From: Devosiaceae bacterium
GTDB taxonomy: Bacteria; Pseudomonadota; Alphaproteobacteria; Rhizobiales; Devosiaceae
Assembly: GCA_021648585.1 (NCBI GenBank)
Contig: JAKISM010000001.1
Coordinates: 1 to 46,206 of the forward strand
Direction of reading: 5' to 3'
Length of the DNA stretch: 46,206 bases
The position numbers and the translations under genes were made by a program. Within the stretch, counting starts at the first letter, position 1, and each line of letters opens with the position of its first letter. Below are positions 26,587 through 35,769 of the stretch, piece by piece. The notes beneath the pieces are model-generated. The model searched no databases, had not been told where the DNA came from, and saw nothing but the letters and a program-made list of their open reading frames with translations.

Positions 26587-27450
26587 ATGAAACAAGCTGA
26601 CACAGAAACAAAAAAGAGTCGTTGGGCTGATCTAGGTCCCCGCCTGCTTTCTGCTATGGTTCTTTTGCCACTGACCGCTCTTTTGCTTTATTTAGGTGAT
26701 ATTTGGTTTGCGGCATTAGTCGGGCTAGTATTTGCTGGTGTCTATCGTGAATGGGAAATAATGCTTGGCGTTGGCAAACTTGCTAAATATGGCTACGTAT
26801 TAGTTGGTTTTATCGCACTAAGCGCCATTGCTTTTCCAGTTTCAGGTATTGTTGGCGTAAGTATAATTATATTCGTGGCAATCATTTTTACTCTATTAAC
26901 CCATGTTTTTGCTAAGTTAAGCTTGTCATTATTATTATGGCGCATTGCAGGTCTGATTTATTTTGGCGCAGTAATAATTGCAATTCTATCCATTCGAGCT
27001 AATATACCTTTAGGCATTGTTGCTGGTGTATTTTTGGCAACAAGTGTTTGGATGACAGATACGGGAGCTTTTTTTGCTGGTCGTTATATTGGGGGCGCAA
27101 AATTATCGCCAGATATTTCACCTTCAAAAACTTGGTCTGGCGCATTCGGTGGTCTAATAGTTGGAGCGCTTAGTGGCTCGCTTGTTTGGCTAATCGCAGT
27201 TCCTTCCGCTTGGTGGATAGGGCTTTTATTAGCTGGTGTGCTAAGCCTATCTGGTCAGTTAGGTGATTTGCTTGAAAGTGCTATTAAGCGTCGTTTTAAG
27301 ATTAAAGATAGTAGCGATCTTATTCCCGGTCATGGCGGATTATTAGATAGATTAGATAGTCTAACTTTGGCTTCATTAGTGTTCTTTATAATAGGCTTTT
27401 TGAATTCAGGTGAGTTAGAGCATATTACTATTGGTTTTCTAATTTGGTAA
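26587..27450 (+). CDS. cdsA: Phosphatidate cytidylyltransferase
   Basis: CdsA makes CDP-diacylglycerol for phospholipid synthesis. The 287-residue protein has about eight membrane helices and, near the C-terminus, the family signature SAIKRRFKIKDSSDLIPGHG followed by GLLDRLDSL, with the metal-binding Asp residues. DTGAFFAGRYIGGAKLSPDISP also fits. It is followed 26 bases later by rseP; the dxr gene often found between cdsA and rseP in proteobacteria is not there. Confidence 0.94.
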   Translation: MKQADTETKKSRWADLGPRLLSAMVLLPLTALLLYLGDIWFAALVGLVFAGVYREWEIMLGVGKLAKYGYVLVGFIALSAIAFPVSGIVGVSIIIFVAIIFTLLTHVFAKLSLSLLLWRIAGLIYFGAVIIAILSIRANIPLGIVAGVFLATSVWMTDTGAFFAGRYIGGAKLSPDISPSKTWSGAFGGLIVGALSGSLVWLIAVPSAWWIGLLLAGVLSLSGQLGDLLESAIKRRFKIKDSSDLIPGHGGLLDRLDSLTLASLVFFIIGFLNSGELEHITIGFLIW

Positions 27451-27476
27451 TTTCAGTATAGTTTTAAGGGTTTTTT

Positions 27477-28586
27477 ATGGATTTCATTATCTGGTTGCTT
27501 TCTTATATTGTGCCATTTTTGGTGGTTTTAACGATTATAGTTTTCATTCATGAAATGGGTCATTATCTAGTTGCAAGATGGAATAATATTGCTATTAAAA
27601 CTTTTTCGGTAGGCTTTGGTAAAGAGTTAATTGGCTTTACAGATAAAGCTGGTACTAGATGGAAGCTTTCTGTAATTCCACTTGGTGGATATGTGCAATT
27701 TTTAGGCGATATGAATGCTGCAAGCGTACCTGATAATGAAGCATTAGAAAAATTTCCAAAAGAAATTGCGCCTAGATTATTTGCTAATAAAAATGTCTGG
27801 CAACGTATAGCTGTTGTGAGTGCAGGGCCTATTGCCAATATAATTTTTACATTCCTTATACTATATGCACTTTTGCTTGGATATGGCCGCTATTATGCGC
27901 CAGCAACTTTTGATGAAATTATTCCAGATACAGTTGCACAATCTGCAGGTTTGCAAGCAGGTGATGAGGTATTATCTATTGATGGTTATCAAGTTCGCGG
28001 TTTTAATGATGTACAGCGCTTAATTTCGACTTCTCCAGAAAGACCTATATCAATTATAGTTGATCGCTTAGGTCAAGAACTTAGTTTTACTATTACCCCA
28101 AAAGCCGAGCAAATAACGGATAGGTTTGGTAATAATATTAAAATTGGACGTATCGGCGTTAGACGTTCAATCGAGCCAGAAGAATATAAGCTCTATAAAC
28201 CAACAATGGTGGAAGCTGTTGGCATGACTTTTGAAGAGATGTGGTTCATTATTGATAGAACTGCAGCCTTTATTGGAGATTTCTTTGTCGGGCGAGGGGA
28301 TTTGGAACAATTAGGTGGGCCTGTTAAAATCGCTAAAGTTTCTGGTGAGGTGGCAACGCTTGGAATCATTGCTCTTATAAATTTAATGGCGTTGCTCTCA
28401 CTAAATATTGGCATATTCAATCTATTGCCAATTCCGATGCTTGATGGCGGACATTTAAGCTATTATTTCTACGAAGCGATACGTGGAAAACCTCTTAGCC
28501 AGAAAATTCAAGATTTTGGTTTCAGAATTGGTGCATTTCTTATCTTTTCGTTAATGTTATTTACTATTATTAACGATATCTTTTGA
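27477..28586 (+). CDS. rseP: RIP metalloprotease RseP/MmpA
   Basis: This site-2 family intramembrane zinc protease cleaves anti-sigma factors and signal-peptide remnants. The 369-residue protein has the zinc motif FIHEMGHYLVAR in the first helix, a single PDZ domain (about residues 125-210, with AGLQAGDEVLSIDGYQVRGF), and the second active-site motif FNLLPIPMLDGGH. One PDZ domain rather than the two of E. coli RseP is usual in alphaproteobacteria (MmpA type). It ends 237 bases before bamA. Confidence 0.94.
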   Translation: MDFIIWLLSYIVPFLVVLTIIVFIHEMGHYLVARWNNIAIKTFSVGFGKELIGFTDKAGTRWKLSVIPLGGYVQFLGDMNAASVPDNEALEKFPKEIAPRLFANKNVWQRIAVVSAGPIANIIFTFLILYALLLGYGRYYAPATFDEIIPDTVAQSAGLQAGDEVLSIDGYQVRGFNDVQRLISTSPERPISIIVDRLGQELSFTITPKAEQITDRFGNNIKIGRIGVRRSIEPEEYKLYKPTMVEAVGMTFEEMWFIIDRTAAFIGDFFVGRGDLEQLGGPVKIAKVSGEVATLGIIALINLMALLSLNIGIFNLLPIPMLDGGHLSYYFYEAIRGKPLSQKIQDFGFRIGAFLIFSLMLFTIINDIF

Positions 28587-28823
28587 GTCGCTAGAAAAAT
28601 GTGTCAAACTGTGGCAAAAACTACACACAAACCAATATTTTAGTAACTAAATAGGTGGTTAAGCCTTGCGCTAAGGCAAAAAACCATTAAAACAATAGAT
28701 AGAATAACATTAGTGTAGAGTCGTGTGTTTGCGAATGGTATATTATAGACACGCTATTTTAAGAGGATATACTGATAAAACCACCTTCGTTTTAGGTAAC
28801 CAATATTAAGGGCAACCAATATT
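28587..28823 (+). other. rseP-bamA intergenic region with repeated AACCAATATT
   Basis: The sequence AACCAATATT occurs three times: 28630-28639, 28798-28807 and 28814-28823, the last two being 16 bases apart and the last touching the bamA ATG. A small hairpin GCCTT/AAGGC (28663-28677) is also present but lacks a T run. No small gene with a credible ribosome-binding site was found. Confidence 0.5.
28746..28773 (+). promoter_or_regulatory. bamA: Candidate bamA promoter
   Basis: TAGACA (28746-28751) and TATACT (28768-28773) are separated by 16 bases and lie about 50 bases before the bamA ATG. The pair fits a housekeeping-type promoter. It is the best candidate in the 237-base gap, but rests on motif matching alone. 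Confidence 0.35.
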
Positions 28824-30929
28824 ATGATTTTTAGATTTAAATTTATTCGCAGCTTTTTATTGGCGCTATCTTTGTTGATAAGTGCGCCTCTGGTTACAAT
28901 GCAAGCACAAGCCAATCCTAACAATCAAGGACAGCTAGTTGCATCTGTTTTATTTGAAGGTAATCAGCGTTTTTCTGATGCCCAACTAATAAGCATGATA
29001 GATTTAGCCTCATTTGGTGTTTTTTCTGATGAGCGTCTTAATGTTGATATTCGCTCAATTTCATTGGCTTACGATGGAGCTGGTTACACTGATGTTAGTG
29101 TTAGTGCAAATAAGGACGTTTTGGATAATGGTCGTATTGTCGTAACTTTTATTATTAATGAAGGCGATCGTTCAGGTATTGGTGGTATTAATTTTACTGG
29201 AAATAATTCTATTGGTGCTAACCAGTTAAAAGATGCGATTATTACAAAAGAAACTAATCTATTAAGTTGGCTTCTAAAAGACGATAGTTATGATGAAGAT
29301 AAATTAGCCTATGATAGTGAGGTTATTAGGAATTATTATGCCAATCGTGGTTATCCTGATGCGCAGGTTCTCTCAGCAGTTGCAGAATACGATACTTCAC
29401 GTAGAGCGTATTTCATTAATTTCACTATTAACGAAGGTGAATATTATGAATTTGGCAATATTTCGATTGAAACTAGCATTCCTGGATTAGATGTTGAGGT
29501 GCTTAAGCAAGCAATCTCTACAAATGAGGGCAGTCGTTATTCAGTTAAAAAACTTACAAAAACTGCACAAGACATGGCTTTTAGAGCAACCGCTCAAGGT
29601 TATGCTTTTGCTAATGTGCGTCCACGTATTGATCGTGATGTAGCCAATAGATCATTCTCCATTACTTATTTGGTTGATGAGGGCGCTAGAATCTATGTTG
29701 AACGGGTTAATATTTACGGCAATCAAAAAACTAGAGATTTTGTTATTCGCCGTGAATTAGGTTTTGCAGAAGGTGATCCTTTTAATCGCTCAATAGTAAC
29801 TAGAGCAAAAGACAATATTGAAAATCTGGGTTTCTTCTCAATGGTTAATGTTACATCTGAGCGAGGTAGTGCGGCAGATAAAGTGGTCATTAATATTGCT
29901 GTAGAAGAAAAATCTACAGGTGATTACGGCTTCACTGCAGGTTATTCTTCAGAGCAGGGTGTGCTTGGTGAAATTTCCCTTACAGAAAATAACTTCCTAG
30001 GTCGTGGCCAATATCTAAAAGTTGCAATTGGTGCTACTCAAGGCGGGCAAACTTATCAATTCTCATTTACTGAGCCACGCTTTATGGGGCTAAAGATTTC
30101 TGCAGGTATTGATCTTTATAAAAAAGTAGCAGAAGAGACTGCGTCAAGCTTTTACGGCTCAGATGCTACAGGTGGTCAATTTAACTTTGGCATGCCAATT
30201 ACTAACGAATTAAGCACATCTGTTTTTGTTGGCTTTGAGTCTAAAAAATTTACTGATGCTATTGCGCCACTTACAGCTATAGGTATTGCTGATGGTGATA
30301 TACGAACTAAAGCATTTGTTGGATATTCGCTTACTTATAACGGGTTAGATGATATCAGAAAGCCAACTAATGGTATTTATGCTAGCCTTACTCAGCAATA
30401 TGTAGGTTTTGATAATAATTATATTAAAACAGATATAAAAGCGCGTTATTTCCTTCCAATAGTTGAAGATAGCGGGTTTATAGCTTCTGTAAAAGGTCAG
30501 GCTGGAATTGTTAGTGATCTTAGTGGTTCTGGTGTTCACCCAACTGAAGCATATGTTTTAGGGGCACAATTAGTTCGTGGATTTACTGGTGGTGGTATGG
30601 GGCCTCGTATCTTAGCTTCGGGTGAAGGACTTGGTGCAACTTGGTATGCTGGACTTTCAGCAGAAGTTGAATTCCCAATTCCAGTATTGCCAGAATCATA
30701 CGGCCTATCTGGTGCTATTTGGGCAGATGTTGGATATGTTGGTCCTGAATCAACAGGCGGGCCTGTTGCAACGGCTGGAACAACTCAACCACTACGTTCA
30801 TCTATAGGTGCTTCTATTATTTGGGATTCACCGTTTGGACCGCTTCGTGGTGATTTTGCTCATGTATTACAAAAAGATGCAGCAGACAGCACGCAAGTAT
30901 TCCAATTAACAATGAGAACATTGCTTTAA
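28824..30929 (+). CDS. bamA: Outer membrane protein assembly factor BamA with four POTRA domains
   Basis: BamA folds beta-barrel proteins into the outer membrane. A signal peptide (about residues 1-30, ending MQAQA) is followed directly by a POTRA of the P2 type (about 37-117), P3 type (118-207, with the characteristic insertion NLLSWLLKDDSYDEDKL), P4 type (208-288) and P5 type (289-365, RIYVERVNIYGNQKTRDFVI), then the barrel with GGQTYQFSFTEPRFMG and a C-terminal Phe-containing strand (DSTQVFQLTMRTLL). The 701-residue length is about 75 shorter than usual, about one POTRA. The first POTRA appears to be absent. A strong terminator follows. Confidence 0.95.
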   Translation: MIFRFKFIRSFLLALSLLISAPLVTMQAQANPNNQGQLVASVLFEGNQRFSDAQLISMIDLASFGVFSDERLNVDIRSISLAYDGAGYTDVSVSANKDVLDNGRIVVTFIINEGDRSGIGGINFTGNNSIGANQLKDAIITKETNLLSWLLKDDSYDEDKLAYDSEVIRNYYANRGYPDAQVLSAVAEYDTSRRAYFINFTINEGEYYEFGNISIETSIPGLDVEVLKQAISTNEGSRYSVKKLTKTAQDMAFRATAQGYAFANVRPRIDRDVANRSFSITYLVDEGARIYVERVNIYGNQKTRDFVIRRELGFAEGDPFNRSIVTRAKDNIENLGFFSMVNVTSERGSAADKVVINIAVEEKSTGDYGFTAGYSSEQGVLGEISLTENNFLGRGQYLKVAIGATQGGQTYQFSFTEPRFMGLKISAGIDLYKKVAEETASSFYGSDATGGQFNFGMPITNELSTSVFVGFESKKFTDAIAPLTAIGIADGDIRTKAFVGYSLTYNGLDDIRKPTNGIYASLTQQYVGFDNNYIKTDIKARYFLPIVEDSGFIASVKGQAGIVSDLSGSGVHPTEAYVLGAQLVRGFTGGGMGPRILASGEGLGATWYAGLSAEVEFPIPVLPESYGLSGAIWADVGYVGPESTGGPVATAGTTQPLRSSIGASIIWDSPFGPLRGDFAHVLQKDAADSTQVFQLTMRTLL

Positions 30930-30954
30930 GCTCTTTAATATGACTTTATATAAA

Positions 30955-30988
30955 TGCCGCAACGTAATATGCGTTGCGGTATTTTTTT
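30955..30988 (+). terminator. Rho-independent terminator after bamA
   Basis: CCGCAACG (30957-30964) pairs with CGTTGCGG (30972-30979) around a seven-base loop, extended by a G-T and a T-A pair, and is followed by seven T residues. It ends the bamA message. Because it lies only 12 bases before lpxD, lipid A genes downstream would need read-through or a promoter inside or near bamA. Confidence 0.88.
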
Positions 30989-30999
30989 AGGTAAATGAT

Positions 31000-32028
31000 A
31001 TGGTTGACACACGCTTTCATGCCTTTAGTGGCAAAATTTCAATAAAAGACTTGCTTAAAAAAGTAGGATTTGAAGAACTTGCTCCAAGTGGCCGTGAGGA
31101 TGAACAAATAATCTCTGGTGCTAACGAACTCCAAAATGCAAAGCCCAATGAAATTTCACTAGCAGCAAATAGAAAATATCTTGAACTCTTATCCAAAACT
31201 AATGCTGGTTGTGTCATTGTTCATAAATCTATTATTGAGGCAGTTCCAAATGGTACTTTAGCAATTTTAGCAAAAGATCCACACTTAGTTTTTACCAAGA
31301 TATTAGAAGGACTATATCCACGAGGGGCAAAGAACAGAATATTGAGAAGCCAAATTGAGCCTAAACAAAACCTAGAAAAAGATGTGTTCCTATCGAAGGG
31401 GGTGGTTTTGGGCGACAATGTTGAAATAGGTGCCGAGACATTCTTGGGGGCTAATGTAACAATAGGAGATGGAGTAACAATAGGAAGAAATTGTGTAATT
31501 GAAGCAAATTCCTCAATTATTTGTTCTCATATTGGCGATGAAGTTATTATTCATTCTGGCGTAAGAGTTGGCACTGAGGGGTTTGGCTGGCTTGATATTG
31601 CAAAATCTAATATTAAGATTCCGCAATTAGGTCGGGTGATTATTCAAGATAAGGTTGAAATTGGTGCAAATTCTACTATTGATAGAGGAGCGCTTGGGGA
31701 TACTACTATTGGTGAAGGGACAAAAATAGACAATTTGGTACAAATTGGTCATAATTGTAATATTGGTAGATATTGCCTCATTGCAGCTACTACTGGGCTT
31801 GCGGGATCAACTAATATAGGTGATAATTGTCTTTTAGGAGGCGGGGTTGGATCGGCTGGGCATTTAAGTGTAGGGGCTAATTCTATTATACATGGGCGAG
31901 CAGCCGTTACCAAAGATTGGCCACAAGGATCTAGAATAATTGGCGCTCCTGCTCAAGATACTAAGTCCTTTTGGAAAGAGTTAGCTGCCCTAAAAGGCTT
32001 AGTGAAAAATAAAGATGAGAAGATTTAA
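31000..32028 (+). CDS. lpxD: UDP-3-O-(3-hydroxyacyl)glucosamine N-acyltransferase
   Basis: LpxD adds the second acyl chain in lipid A synthesis. The 342-residue protein has an N-terminal uridine-binding domain (residues 1 to about 105) and a left-handed beta helix of hexapeptide repeats (for example VVLGDNVEIGAETFLGANVT). The catalytic His lies in VQIGHNCNIG (about residues 248-257), and a helical C-terminus closes the trimer. It opens the lpxD-fabZ-lpxA-lpxB cluster, with fabZ two bases after its stop. Confidence 0.95.
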   Translation: MVDTRFHAFSGKISIKDLLKKVGFEELAPSGREDEQIISGANELQNAKPNEISLAANRKYLELLSKTNAGCVIVHKSIIEAVPNGTLAILAKDPHLVFTKILEGLYPRGAKNRILRSQIEPKQNLEKDVFLSKGVVLGDNVEIGAETFLGANVTIGDGVTIGRNCVIEANSSIICSHIGDEVIIHSGVRVGTEGFGWLDIAKSNIKIPQLGRVIIQDKVEIGANSTIDRGALGDTTIGEGTKIDNLVQIGHNCNIGRYCLIAATTGLAGSTNIGDNCLLGGGVGSAGHLSVGANSIIHGRAAVTKDWPQGSRIIGAPAQDTKSFWKELAALKGLVKNKDEKI

Positions 32029-32030
32029 CA

Positions 32031-32483
32031 ATGAGTGAAAAAACCTGTTTGAACCTATCTGAAATAATGGATTGCCTTCCACAACGCTATCCATTTCTTA
32101 TGTTAGATAAAATTATAGAAATTGATGGTCATAAATCTGCCATTGGTATCAAGAATATTACTTTTAATGAACCTGTTTTTCAGGGACATTTTCCGGGAGA
32201 GCCTATCTTTCCGGGTGTTTTAATCATTGAAGGAATGGCGCAAACTGCTGGAGCGATTGTTATTGCTGAAGAAAGAGGTTCGGGAAAAAAGTTTGATGTT
32301 TATATGCTAACGATTGATAAAGCAAAATTTCGCAAACCAGTTGTACCTGGTGATAGGTTAGAATATCATCTTAAATTATTGAAAAGGCGTGGGCCAATAG
32401 GGCGTTATTTAGCAATAGCTAAAGTTGATGGAGTTGTGGTTGCTGAGGCTGAAGTTGGCGCTATGATGAGGGAAGCTAAATAA
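32031..32483 (+). CDS. fabZ: 3-hydroxyacyl-[acyl-carrier-protein] dehydratase FabZ
   Basis: FabZ dehydrates 3-hydroxyacyl-ACP in fatty acid elongation and competes with LpxA/LpxD for substrate. The 150-residue hot-dog-fold protein has the catalytic His in GHFPGEPIFPGVLIIEGMAQ and the catalytic Glu in the same central helix, plus KAKFRKPVVPGDRL. It is tightly packed between lpxD and lpxA, as in most proteobacteria. Confidence 0.96.
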   Translation: MSEKTCLNLSEIMDCLPQRYPFLMLDKIIEIDGHKSAIGIKNITFNEPVFQGHFPGEPIFPGVLIIEGMAQTAGAIVIAEERGSGKKFDVYMLTIDKAKFRKPVVPGDRLEYHLKLLKRRGPIGRYLAIAKVDGVVVAEAEVGAMMREAK

Positions 32484-32502
32484 TTAGGGATTTAAGTGAT
32501 CT

Positions 32503-33321
32503 ATGAGTAAGCAATTAGACAGCACAGTAATTCACCCAACTGCCATAGTTGAAGCAGGTGCTCAATTAGGTGTTGGCGTTCAAATTGGGCCATATTGTAT
32601 AGTTGGTAGTGAGGTTATTCTCAAAGATCACGTGGAGCTTGTTTCTCATGTTAGCATAGCAGGGAATACAGAAGTTGGCTCAAAGAGCAAAATATTTCCT
32701 TTTGCTAGCGTTGGACATCAACCCCAAGACCTTAAATATCACGGTGAGCCAAGCCGCCTTATAATTGGTGATAATTGCACAATTCGAGAAAATGCTACCC
32801 TTAATCCAGGAACAGAGGGTGGCGGATTATTGACACAAGTTGGTGATAATTGCTTACTAATGGCTGGAACGCATGTGGCGCACGATTGCATAGTTGGAAA
32901 TAATGTAATTATGGCAAACCTTAGTGGTTTAGCAGGTCATTGCGTAACAGGAGATTTTGTGACTATTGGCGGTATGGTGGTTGTGCATCAATTTGTAAGA
33001 ATTGGATCACACGCATTTATTGGCGCTCATTCAATGGTTGATTCAGATGTTATTCCTTATGGCATGGCAATGGGTAATCGAGCCAAACTATCGGGTCTTA
33101 ATATTGTTGGATTAAAGCGACGTGGTTTTAATCGTGATGAAATTCATACTCTTAGAGCAGCTTATCGTATGTTTTCTTCAGCTGAGGGAACTTTACGTGA
33201 AAGAGTTGATGACGCAAAAAGCCTTTTTTCTGGATCAGATCTTGTTCGTGAAGTTGCTGAATTTATAAATTCTGCTGAACGAGCAATTTGCTTGCCTCGT
33301 AATAGCAATAATGGTCAATAG
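32503..33321 (+). CDS. lpxA: UDP-N-acetylglucosamine O-acyltransferase
   Basis: LpxA starts lipid A synthesis by acylating UDP-GlcNAc. The 272-residue protein has hexapeptide-repeat coils (IHPTAIVEAGAQLGVGVQIG), the catalytic His in LMAGTHVAHDCIVGNNVIMA, and the helical C-terminal domain with GLKRRGFNRDEIHTLRAAYR. The length matches the family. The next gene is lpxB directly, without lpxI, which often lies between them in alphaproteobacteria. Confidence 0.96.
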   Translation: MSKQLDSTVIHPTAIVEAGAQLGVGVQIGPYCIVGSEVILKDHVELVSHVSIAGNTEVGSKSKIFPFASVGHQPQDLKYHGEPSRLIIGDNCTIRENATLNPGTEGGGLLTQVGDNCLLMAGTHVAHDCIVGNNVIMANLSGLAGHCVTGDFVTIGGMVVVHQFVRIGSHAFIGAHSMVDSDVIPYGMAMGNRAKLSGLNIVGLKRRGFNRDEIHTLRAAYRMFSSAEGTLRERVDDAKSLFSGSDLVREVAEFINSAERAICLPRNSNNGQ

Positions 33322-33348
33322 AAATATTAGAATTGGCAAAATAGGGTG

Positions 33349-34476
33349 ATGCAAGAATATAGCAAATCGATATTCATTTTAGCTGGAGAGCCTTCAGGGG
33401 ATAATATTGGAGCTGATTTAATTCGCTCTTTACAAAGGTTTTCAAAATTCAAAATCTATGGTGTTGGTGGTTCAAACATGCGCCAAGTTGGGCTTAGCTC
33501 TATATTTCCAATGAGTGATATTTCAGTAATGGGTTTTGCTGATGTAATAAAAAGACTTCCAAAATTATTGTGGCGCATAAGGCAGGTTGTTAATTTCATA
33601 ATTAAAAATTCACCAGATGTAGTTGTTCTGATAGATTCGCAGGAGTTCTCTTATTTAGTCGCAAAGCAATTAAGAAACAGAAATTACTCAAAACCAATAT
33701 TACTATATGTAGCTCCCGCTGTTTGGGCGTGGAAACCAGAACGTGCTATAAAACTTGAAAAAGTGTTTGATGAAATATTAGCGATATTTCCATTTGAGGT
33801 AGAAGTTATGAAAAACTTAAGGGGTCCTAAAACTTCTTATGTAGGGCACCCTTTATTGCAAAAATTAAAACATGAGAATGTCAAACAAACAAAACAAAAA
33901 GGCTTGGTTGCAATATATCCGGGCTCAAGAAAAGGTGAAATTCGCCGTCACCTACCAGTATTTTTGCAAATCTTACAAAGACTAAAAAATGAAACAGGCA
34001 TAGAGGAGTTTGTTTTGCCAACTTTGCCACATCTTGAAAATGATATAAAAAAACAAGTTAGTGGTTTGGATATATCAATCAAAGTAATTTCTGATAATAT
34101 AGAGCGCCAAGAGGCACTAAAACAAACTAAATTTGCAATAGTTAGCATGGGCACAATTACCCTTGAATTAGCTTTAGAGGGCGTTGCAATGGTTGGAACA
34201 TATATTCCTGATAACATGCAAATGCGCCATTTCAAAAAGGCAGGCATGCCATTAATCAGCTTACCCAATATCCTATTAGGTAAAGAAATAATTCCAGAAA
34301 TCTTTCCAGATAAAAACCTAACAGATAATCTTTATAAGTTTGCAAAAGAATTATTGCTCAATGATGATAAAAGGAAAGCGCAAAAACAATCATTTCAAAA
34401 AATGACCACTATCTTGCAAACTGGACAAGTTTCAAAAAAACAAGATCCAGCCTCAAGAGTAATTTCCTATTTGTAA
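33349..34476 (+). CDS. lpxB: Lipid-A-disaccharide synthase
   Basis: LpxB is the GT19 enzyme that condenses UDP-2,3-diacylglucosamine with lipid X. The 375-residue protein has FILAGEPSGDNIGADLI at the N-terminus, SDISVMGFADVIKRLPKLL, PAVWAWKPERAIK, GHPLL, YPGSRKGEIRRHLPVFL, and a C-terminal nucleotide-binding half. The ATG at 33349 follows ATAGGGTG; a GTG one codon earlier is also possible. It ends three bases before the convergent gltA stop. Confidence 0.94.
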   Translation: MQEYSKSIFILAGEPSGDNIGADLIRSLQRFSKFKIYGVGGSNMRQVGLSSIFPMSDISVMGFADVIKRLPKLLWRIRQVVNFIIKNSPDVVVLIDSQEFSYLVAKQLRNRNYSKPILLYVAPAVWAWKPERAIKLEKVFDEILAIFPFEVEVMKNLRGPKTSYVGHPLLQKLKHENVKQTKQKGLVAIYPGSRKGEIRRHLPVFLQILQRLKNETGIEEFVLPTLPHLENDIKKQVSGLDISIKVISDNIERQEALKQTKFAIVSMGTITLELALEGVAMVGTYIPDNMQMRHFKKAGMPLISLPNILLGKEIIPEIFPDKNLTDNLYKFAKELLLNDDKRKAQKQSFQKMTTILQTGQVSKKQDPASRVISYL

Positions 34477-34479
34477 GAC

Positions 34480-35769
34480 CTAGCGTTTATCAATCGCAAC
34501 ATAATCACGATAGGCCGATCCGTCATAAAGTTGACGAGGGCGACCAATTTTCTTTTGTTTATCGCCAATCATTTCTTTCCATTGTGCAATCCAGCCAACC
34601 GTGCGTGAAAGTGCAAAAATAGCTGTAAACATAGAAGTTGGAAATCCAATAGCGTTCAAAATTATTCCTGAATAAAAATCAACATTTGGATAAAGTTTAC
34701 GCTCAACAAAATAAGGATCTTCAAGAGCGATTTTTTCTAACTCACGAGCTACTTGCAACGTTGGATTATTACTAACCCCCATAAGTTCAAGCACTTCTTT
34801 CGCTGATTCTTGCATAACTTTAGCGCGTGGATCGTAAGATTTATAAACCCTATGCCCAAAACCCATTAAACGAAATGGATCGTTTTTATCTTTGGCTCGT
34901 GCAACATATTCAGGAATATTATCCACAGTGCCAATTTCTCGTAACATATTAAGCGCTGCCTCATTAGCGCCACCATGCGCTGGCCCCCAAAGACAAGCAA
35001 CACCTGCCGCAATACAAGCAAATGGATTGGCATCAGAAGAACCTGCAAGCCTAACCGTTGAGGTTGAGGCATTTTGTTCGTGATCTGCATGAAGAGTGAA
35101 AATCCTATCCATAGCTTTTGATAGAATTGGATCAATTTTATAATCTTCAGTAGGCACAGAAAAACACATATGCAAGAAATTCTCAGCATAATTAAGATCG
35201 TTTCGTGGATAGACAAATGGTTGACCAATAGAATATTTATAGGCATTTGCTGCAATAGTTGGCATCTTTGCTATCATACGAATTGAAGCAATTTCACGTT
35301 GCTCAGGATCGTTTATATCCGTGCTATCATGATAAAAGGCTGCCATTGCTCCAACAACACCACAAACGATAGCCATAGGGTGTGCATCACGTCTAAAACC
35401 GTGATAAAGCTGGTGCATTTGCTCATGCATCATTGTGTGGCGAGTTACCCGAGTTTCAAAGGCTTCAAGTTCTGAACTTGATGGCAGGTTACCATAAAGA
35501 AGTAAAAAGCAAACTTCAAGGAAATGACTATCATCTGCTAATTGATCAATTGGATATCCACGATATAATAATTCACCCTTATCACCATCAATATATGTAA
35601 TTGAGCTATCACAAGCGGCAGTAGAGGTGAAACCGGGATCGTAAGTAAATAAACCAGTTTGAGCATATAGCGAGCGAATATCAATTACTGAGGGGCCGAC
35701 AGTTCCATCAAGAATTGGAAATTCAAATGTTTTATCACCAATCGTTAATTTTGCTTTTTGTTTTGTCAT
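34480..35769 (-). CDS. gltA: Citrate synthase
   Basis: GltA condenses oxaloacetate with acetyl-CoA at the entry of the TCA cycle. The 429-residue protein matches type II citrate synthases. Catalytic residues fall in LHADHEQNASTSTVRLAGSS, WGPAHGGANEAAL (His) and MGFGHRVYKSYDPRAK (His/Asp region). I chose the ATG at 35769, which follows AAGGGGAACTC, over an upstream start that adds 23 non-conserved residues. gltX lies upstream on the same strand with a 160-base gap, enough for a separate promoter. Confidence 0.96.
   Translation of the reverse strand: MTKQKAKLTIGDKTFEFPILDGTVGPSVIDIRSLYAQTGLFTYDPGFTSTAACDSSITYIDGDKGELLYRGYPIDQLADDSHFLEVCFLLLYGNLPSSSELEAFETRVTRHTMMHEQMHQLYHGFRRDAHPMAIVCGVVGAMAAFYHDSTDINDPEQREIASIRMIAKMPTIAANAYKYSIGQPFVYPRNDLNYAENFLHMCFSVPTEDYKIDPILSKAMDRIFTLHADHEQNASTSTVRLAGSSDANPFACIAAGVACLWGPAHGGANEAALNMLREIGTVDNIPEYVARAKDKNDPFRLMGFGHRVYKSYDPRAKVMQESAKEVLELMGVSNNPTLQVARELEKIALEDPYFVERKLYPNVDFYSGIILNAIGFPTSMFTAIFALSRTVGWIAQWKEMIGDKQKKIGRPRQLYDGSAYRDYVAIDKR

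Noticed and set aside
28663..28677. Hairpin GCCTT/AAGGC after rseP as a terminator
   Set aside because: The stem is only five base pairs and is followed by A residues, not T, on the plus strand.
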